DNA of 64,000 nucleotides from Cymbidium sinense (lineage: Eukaryota > Streptophyta > Magnoliopsida > Asparagales > Orchidaceae): assembly GCA_021442155.1 (NCBI GenBank), contig CM038221.1, positions 30,533,906 through 30,597,905 on the forward strand, written 5' to 3'. This document shows positions 59,070 through 64,000 of the stretch, piece after piece (the first letter of the stretch is position 1; the number at the start of each line of letters is the position of its first letter). A program made the position numbers and the translations under genes. The notes under the pieces are model-generated. The model searched no databases and was not told the DNA's origin. It saw nothing but the letters and a program-made list of their open reading frames with translations.

Positions 59070-59930
59070 CGTAGACGATTGGACATTGAACAACAGGTCA
59101 TTTCTGAAGTCAAGAAACTAATTAATGCTGATTTCATCCAAGAAGAAAAATAACCTACCTAGTTAGCCAGTGTCATCCCAGTCAAGAAGAAGAATGGCCA
59201 AATTTTCATATGCGTCTATTTTAGGGACTTAAATAAGGCATCTCTAAAAGATAAATTTCCACTGTCAATACCAAAACTAATATGGGACATTGCCTCATCT
59301 CATGCAGTCTTCTCTTTCATGGATGACTCATTTGGATATAACTAAATAAAGATGGCTCAAGATGAGAGAACTCATCAAAATCTAATATTATAAGGTCATG
59401 CCTTTCGATCTTAAAAATATCGGTGCTACATACTAGTAGGCCATGACTTGAATCTTTAACGAACTCATTCATCATCAAGTCGAATGTTATGTCGATGATC
59501 TCATGGTCAAAAGTAAAGAAAAGGAAGACCATCTCTTTGACTTAAGAGTAGTTTTTGAACGGGTAAGATAATTTAACCTCAAAATGAACCACCTAAATTG
59601 TGCATTCGGAGCAGCTTCAAGAAAATTCTTTGGGTTTGTTGTCCAACATCGTGTAATCAAAATTGATCCGGAGAAGATCAATGCAATATTAGAAATACCA
59701 CCCCCTAAGAATTTAACTTAAGTCACATCATTTCAAGGGCGGTTAGTGCATCTAAGATGCTTTATATCCAACCTGTTAGAAAGATGTCAGGCATTCTCAG
59801 CACTTATCAAAAAGGATACCAAGTTCAAGTGAGATGACAAGTGTCAGCATGCATTCGAAGACATCAAGCACTACTTGATGGCACCGATAATTCTAGTAGC
59901 CCCTATCCTGAGAAAGTCACTCATACTATA
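59070..59930 (+). pseudogene. Reverse transcriptase, element 2
   Basis: RNA-dependent DNA polymerase. Blocks in order: EVKKLINADFIQEE (59,110), VIPVKKKNGQ.F.CV.FRDLNKA (59,175-59,240), DKFPLSIPKL (59,250), SFMDD.FGYN (59,315-59,345; normally D..SGYNQI), VMPFDLKNIGATY (59,396-59,434), the intact catalytic YVDD (59,488-59,499), MVKSKEKEDHL, and FGFVVQHR.IKIDPEKI (59,630-59,680). Stops within FGYN*I and ATY** fit C-to-T changes of Gln codons. Thumb and connection follow, with FISNLLERCQAFSALIKK (59,760-59,820). Confidence 0.9.
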
Positions 59931-60300
59931 CACTGCTGCATTAGATGACTCCTTTGGCACTTTGTTGCTCAAACTAATGATGAAGGGAAAGAAAATATGC
60001 TCTACTATCTTAGTCGTCATCTAATCCCTGCTGAAACAAACTATCCACCCATTGAGAAGTATTGCCTAACTTTAATCTTTGCATCTTGAAAGCTACGACA
60101 CTATATTCTTTCTTATAAGGTGAACTTGATCTCTAGGATCAATTCACTGCAAAATCTCATGACACTGCCGATGCTATCTAGATGATTAGCACGTTGGTCC
60201 ATGATTTTATCATAATTTGACATTACTTTTGTACCCCTCTATGCAGTGAAAGGATGAGCACTAGTAGATTTCTTAGCTCCACACCCACTTCCTACTGACT
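59930..60300 (+). pseudogene. RNase H (first), element 2
   Basis: Degrades the RNA strand of the RNA-DNA hybrid. Read through one frameshift near 59,965: LILYTAALDDSFGTLL, then EGKENMLYYLSRHLIPAETNY.PIEKYCLTLIF (59,980-60,090), KLRHYILSYKVNLISR, and LARWSMILS*FDI. The initial D-type position (residue after LYT) is Ala in an AALDDS context, as is typical for the decayed first RNase H of Tat elements. Stops occur in ..FAS*KLR and in MLSR*LARW. Confidence 0.8.
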
Positions 60301-60339
60301 CTCTGCTTAGTGATGACCTCCCTGATAAATAAATCATGA

Positions 60340-60815
60340 ACTTAGAGAACACTAGCATTCACCACTGGGAGATGTACTTTGATGGTGCGACTTCCTCTCA
60401 AATAGGAGAAGAATCATAATCTACTCTTCCAGGAAAGACTCCTAACTCCAGACAATAATGTGATGAGATTCTCATATCACATGTACAATCCTTGCACCAA
60501 CAATGAAGCAGAATATGAAGCTTTGATTGTCAGTCTGGAGTTAGTCATTTTTCTAAGCATCTAGAACATCAACATCTTTGGAGATTCTCAGTTAGTTATC
60601 AATCAAATTGCTAGGTCCTACAAGGTTCTAAATCCTAAATACCATCACTGCCATAAATATACTATGGAGTTGTTGGCCCAAATCCAAGAGATTACCATTT
60701 ACAAGATTCTTCGAGGAGAAAATGTCATAGTAGATGATTTAGCCAAACTTGCCAAGGAATTAGCATGTACAAAAGATGAGTCTATATCGATAAGCGTCTA
60801 AAATAGACAAGTCTT
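60340..60815 (+). pseudogene. Archaeal-like RNase H (second), element 2
   Basis: The additional RNase H that marks the Tat/Ogre group. Reads IHHWEMYFDGATSSQIGE (60,360-60,405), PCTNNEAEYEALIVSLELVIF (60,490-60,555), IFGDSQLVINQIARSYKV (60,575-60,625), and ILRGENVIVDDLAKLAKEL (60,705-60,765). The catalytic positions D (FDGA), E (NNEAEYEAL), D (GDSQL) and D (DDLA) are all still present. A frameshift of one base lies between 60,410 and 60,480. It is the best-preserved enzyme in the element. Confidence 0.9.
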
Positions 60816-60889
60816 ATCCTTTATTGATACTAAACTCATCGAGAAATACTCTCTCAAAAGGGAGGTTGCCATTGCCAAAAAGGATGATG

Positions 60890-61726
60890 AGTTAGATTGG
60901 AGGCAACCATTCATTGATTACCTAAATAGAGTCAAACTACCTCAAGAGAAGTCCCAAGCCCATGGGAAGAAGCACTTTTATATCTGACAAGTGGGATATG
61001 TGGTTATGCTATTTGACAAACATGAAGCCCATAAAATCATGATTGAGGTAAATTGGATTATAAAGCAAACTGAAGATGAAAGCCAAGATCAAGATTAGCA
61101 CTACTGATCATGAAGATTTACATTATACCATGGTACATATAACATGTCCTATAACATTGTCTCATACATTCAGATTATACCAAATATGAATATCCTTCTT
61201 CCAATGTCATGGTCATTTTATTGACTTTTCAAAAATGAGGTGATTTTGAGAGGTATTGAGTCTTGTTTAGAACCATATTGTATATAGGTTCAGGGTACCT
61301 CCATGGATTTTATATGATAATGGTACTGCATGCAAGAGCACCAAGATCAATAAGTTTGCCCAAAGACACAGCATAGATCGGAGATATTCTACCATCTATT
61401 ATCCGAGGGAAAATAACTTGGCAAAAGTCTTCAACAAAACTCTCATCCAAATAGTGAAGAAGACTCTTGACAACAATAAGCGGTAGTGACATGAGCGCTG
61501 TTTGTGCACGCATCACATACATAACTCAAACTTAGTCTACTCCTTTCTCCTTAGTGTATGGATCTGAAGCTATTCTATCTTTAGAAGTCCAACTCACATC
61601 ATTAAGAATAGTTGTGAATAGCAAGATCACAATGGAACAAATGCCAATTTATGGTTAAAAGAGCTCAAAGGTTTGGAGGAGAGACGCCTACAGGCATGCC
61701 AAAGCCTCAAGTTGTACAAAGCTAAG
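60890..61726 (+). pseudogene. Integrase, element 2 (truncated)
   Basis: Would insert the cDNA. The N-terminal part reads WRQPFIDYLNRVKLP (60,900-60,940) but the HHCC region is shortened (61,010-61,150). The core has a DFSK block (about 61,222), then RVP.W..YDNGTA (61,290-61,330, second Asp), IYYPRENNLAKVFNKTL (61,395-61,445), where AAA at 61,424-61,426 gives Lys in place of the catalytic Glu, then VKKTLDNNKR.WHER and SLVYGSEAILSLEVQL (61,546-61,600). The C-terminal LKELKGLEERRLQACQSLKL block ends at 61,720. The protein stops at the inverted LTR. Confidence 0.85.
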
Positions 61727-64000
61727 TGTGGTGTTTATTTTCAATATGTGTGAGTGGTACACCACATAGATCTGAGGGTGTACTTATTGAGGTGATCGGG
61801 TATGACATCAAGGAATGGTGCATTATCTCGAAAGATAGAAATCATCACCTTATAATGGACCTAATCACCTAATAAAGACTCCTAAGGCATGATGGGTCTT
61901 CAAATATACTAGAGATTTTTTCCCTACTTTACATCGATAAATAAAGTAGGGTTTATTTATACTAGGTTCTAAAGTTTTCTATGGGGGCAAGCCCCATAGT
62001 TAATTACATCCTAAGGAAAGTGAATTCCTTAAGAATACTGATTAAGTAGTAATTATTATCTCCAAAGATTTTAAAGATAGGACTATCAATAAATCGGCTA
62101 TACTTGGAAAATCAATCAGGGTAGATCAAAAAGGAGAGACTTATTAATAAAGTTAAATGAGATGAATGGAGAATGCTAATGATACTAGGAGACCTAATGA
62201 GCATTCCAACTTACCCTATGCGTGGGCTTTATATGTTTAAAATTGAGAAGAATTATATGTTTGAGTTGGAATTTTATTAGAAGGCTAGGGCTTATAATCC
62301 ATAATGCAAGGTTATGAAAATGCTTAAGAGGTGAGTATTTATACTTATAGCCTAAAGGAAATAGCAACCATAGATCTTAAATCTATGGAGCTTTAGCGAG
62401 GGCCAAAGTACGTATTAAATTTAAGTGAAAAGGGGTATATAGTTTACCTCCACAAGAGAGGGTAAACCACCCGGTTGCTAGACTTATAATTACCTGGAAT
62501 GGCAGCCAGCTAACTCCTCCTATGCTTTAAAACCATGTAAGCAAGTCATATGATTTTTCAAGATGGTTGAGTTATTATTATTTAGAAAGAGACTAAAGTC
62601 CTTAAACCCACTCCCAAAGAGACTAGAGCATGAGTGGTATGAATAATGACTTAGTGTAATGCAAATCTTTTTAATTTTTATTTGATTTTGAACTCTTCAT
62701 TTTGACAAATACCATAGGATTTTTATATGTCTAAATGCATGATGAAATAAGGTTATTCACTAAATTAGAGAGAAAGAGGTATTTTTCACCACATAAGATA
62801 CCCTCAAAGGTCAAGTCTTCCCCTATTGTGCAAGGATGGAAACCCTCTCTTAGCAAAAGTGAAACATATCTAAGGGGTTGCTAAATCTTTTAATTATATT
62901 GATTGCCTAGGCTTTATGTGAGGTTATGAGTTATTTAAAAAATTTAGTTATGATTTATAGTTGAGGTAGAAAGTTTATATTTCTCTAAGAGTCTAATCGG
63001 ATCTAGGCCACATTAAATCACCATATAAGTAAGAAATTTAGAAGAGGCATGTTATTTCTATTGTGCAATTATAAATAAAACATCAAATAATTAATAAATC
63101 CAATGTAAAAGAATAAAAGGTCGGCGAGGCAGAGTATCACCATACAACCCAAAAAGAGAAATGGGTAGCTGAGCTCTACACTTATACAACTCGGTATATG
63201 AAAGAATAATTACAATTACAAATAATAAATTCTATGGGGGGTCTTCTTATCTTCATTCTTCATATCTCCTTCATTTCTTCATTTAGATTTGCTTGCTTCA
63301 AAGGAATCACGGGGCCTCCCAAGATAAGGCCTTCTAGCCACCGCTCATCCTAATCCCCCATAACACTAATCCTAATTCCTAATGCAAAATTACATTAAAA
63401 ATAGAAAAAGTAAATCTAACTACACCTGCAAAATAAGTGTTAGCTAAACATACCATACAACCCAAGTAGTTATATGAATAATTTGGACTTAGCACCCTAC
63501 ACATGGGTAACCAAGTTCACCTGTCCTAATTTAGATTGTGCTTAGGGGTTAAGCAACCTATAAAAGAGAGCATTTATATTTATTTTAAGCACAATCTCCT
63601 ACAAAAAATATGATTAGGCTAATCATGGCCTAACATCTAATCTATGAAGCATACACCCTAACATCCAGTCTAAAATAATACATCATAAAATAAAACATTC
63701 ATCACACCATGCATCACCCTAATATAAAGCTAGAAGTGGTGACATAATTCTAAAGTGTTTGTATTAAGGCTTGTGTGGTATGCCTTAACTAAGCTTTGTT
63801 AGAATTTTCTAAGTATGCAAGGGATTTAATTATAAGGGATGGTTTTACTTTAAATGATTTAGTTCATTTAGGAATTTTTACTTACTATTTTCTTTTGTTC
63901 CATTTTGTTTACACTTAGCAACTAAGTGTTATAAAAAAAAAGGAATGAGAGGATCACTCTCTTTTTTCCCTACCTTAAGCCACATCTAAAGTATATTAAT
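61727..64000 (-). mobile_element. LTR 4, inverted, interrupting the integrase (partial)
   Basis: It starts TGTGGTGTTTATTTT and is the reverse complement of the LTR 3' end (20,981 downward; 51,790 downward). It covers 2.27 kb up to the window end, where the sequence matches about 47,440 in reverse. There is no primer-site sequence next to its start, so it is either a solo LTR or the 3' LTR of an element in reverse orientation. The bases before it are CTAAG, the candidate target duplication. Confidence 0.85.

Larger units (their letters stand above)
53403..61726 (+). mobile_element. Tat/Ogre-like Ty3/gypsy element 2, coding region
   Basis: Collinear gag, PR, RT, RNase H, archaeal-like RNase H and INT modules downstream of the 5' LTR, PBS and leader. 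The second RNase H with WEMYFDGA after the usual RNase H, and the integrase lying last, place it in the Tat/Ogre/Retand group of non-chromodomain gypsy elements. The frame is broken by many stops and shifts, so it is non-autonomous. The 3' end is cut by an inverted LTR at 61,727, and its own 3' LTR is not in the window. Confidence 0.85.

Noticed and set aside
61727..64000. 3' LTR of element 2 in the normal orientation
   Set aside because: The sequence is the reverse complement of the 5' LTR end, and the integrase C-terminus is cut, so it is an inverted insertion and not the element's own 3' LTR.
1..64000. tRNA, rRNA or snRNA genes
   Set aside because: I saw no cloverleaf with A and B boxes, no rRNA landmark and no snRNA motif; the only tRNA-related sequence is the retroelement primer site. 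A tRNAscan-SE or Infernal run would be decisive.

Overview
The window looks like intergenic, heterochromatic DNA from a flowering plant. It is AT-rich, holds no intact host gene that I can find, and is built almost entirely of nested, decayed LTR retrotransposons. Support for a plant comes from Tat/Ogre-type Ty3/gypsy elements with a tRNA-Arg-type primer binding site and a second, archaeal-like RNase H, from a chromovirus integrase, and from an insertion of organelle DNA carrying a piece of chloroplast psbA. The species cannot be named from the sequence.

Layout. (1) 1-4625: gag and protease of a first Tat-like copy (+), which starts outside the window. (2) 4640-5880: a ~140-bp tandem repeat and a GAGCTT-rich dispersed repeat. 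(3) 5885-30469: a relic chromovirus integrase whose 3' part, with about 8 kb of downstream DNA, is tandemly duplicated (unit 1: 6433-13755 plus 20987-22632; unit 2: 22633-30469). Unit 1 is split by a 7.2-kb solo LTR (13756-20981, + orientation, TSD GTCAC); unit 2 keeps the empty site. (4) 30741-38202: a second solo LTR of 7.5 kb in the opposite orientation, TSD GATGT. (5) 38208-40687: unassigned DNA. (6) 40688-61726: a second Tat-like element (+). Its 5' LTR is about 11.1 kb long because it contains a 2.06-kb tandem duplication and a 1.37-kb organelle-DNA insertion. After it come a decayed tRNA-Arg PBS, a leader with 13 hairpin repeats, then gag, protease, RT, RNase H, archaeal-like RNase H and integrase, all with stops and frameshifts. 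(7) 61727-64000: the start of another LTR of the same family, inverted, which interrupts the integrase C-terminus.

The protein modules follow the order of one retrotransposon polyprotein (gag-PR-RT-RH-aRH-INT), but both copies are dead. Copy 1 lacks the protease catalytic Asp and copy 2 lacks the integrase Glu. The most unusual structures are the hairpin array in the leader of the second element, whose stems appear to covary between units, and the very long LTRs, which are supported by target-site duplications and an empty site. Coordinates of decayed features are approximate, because they come from comparing copies by eye.
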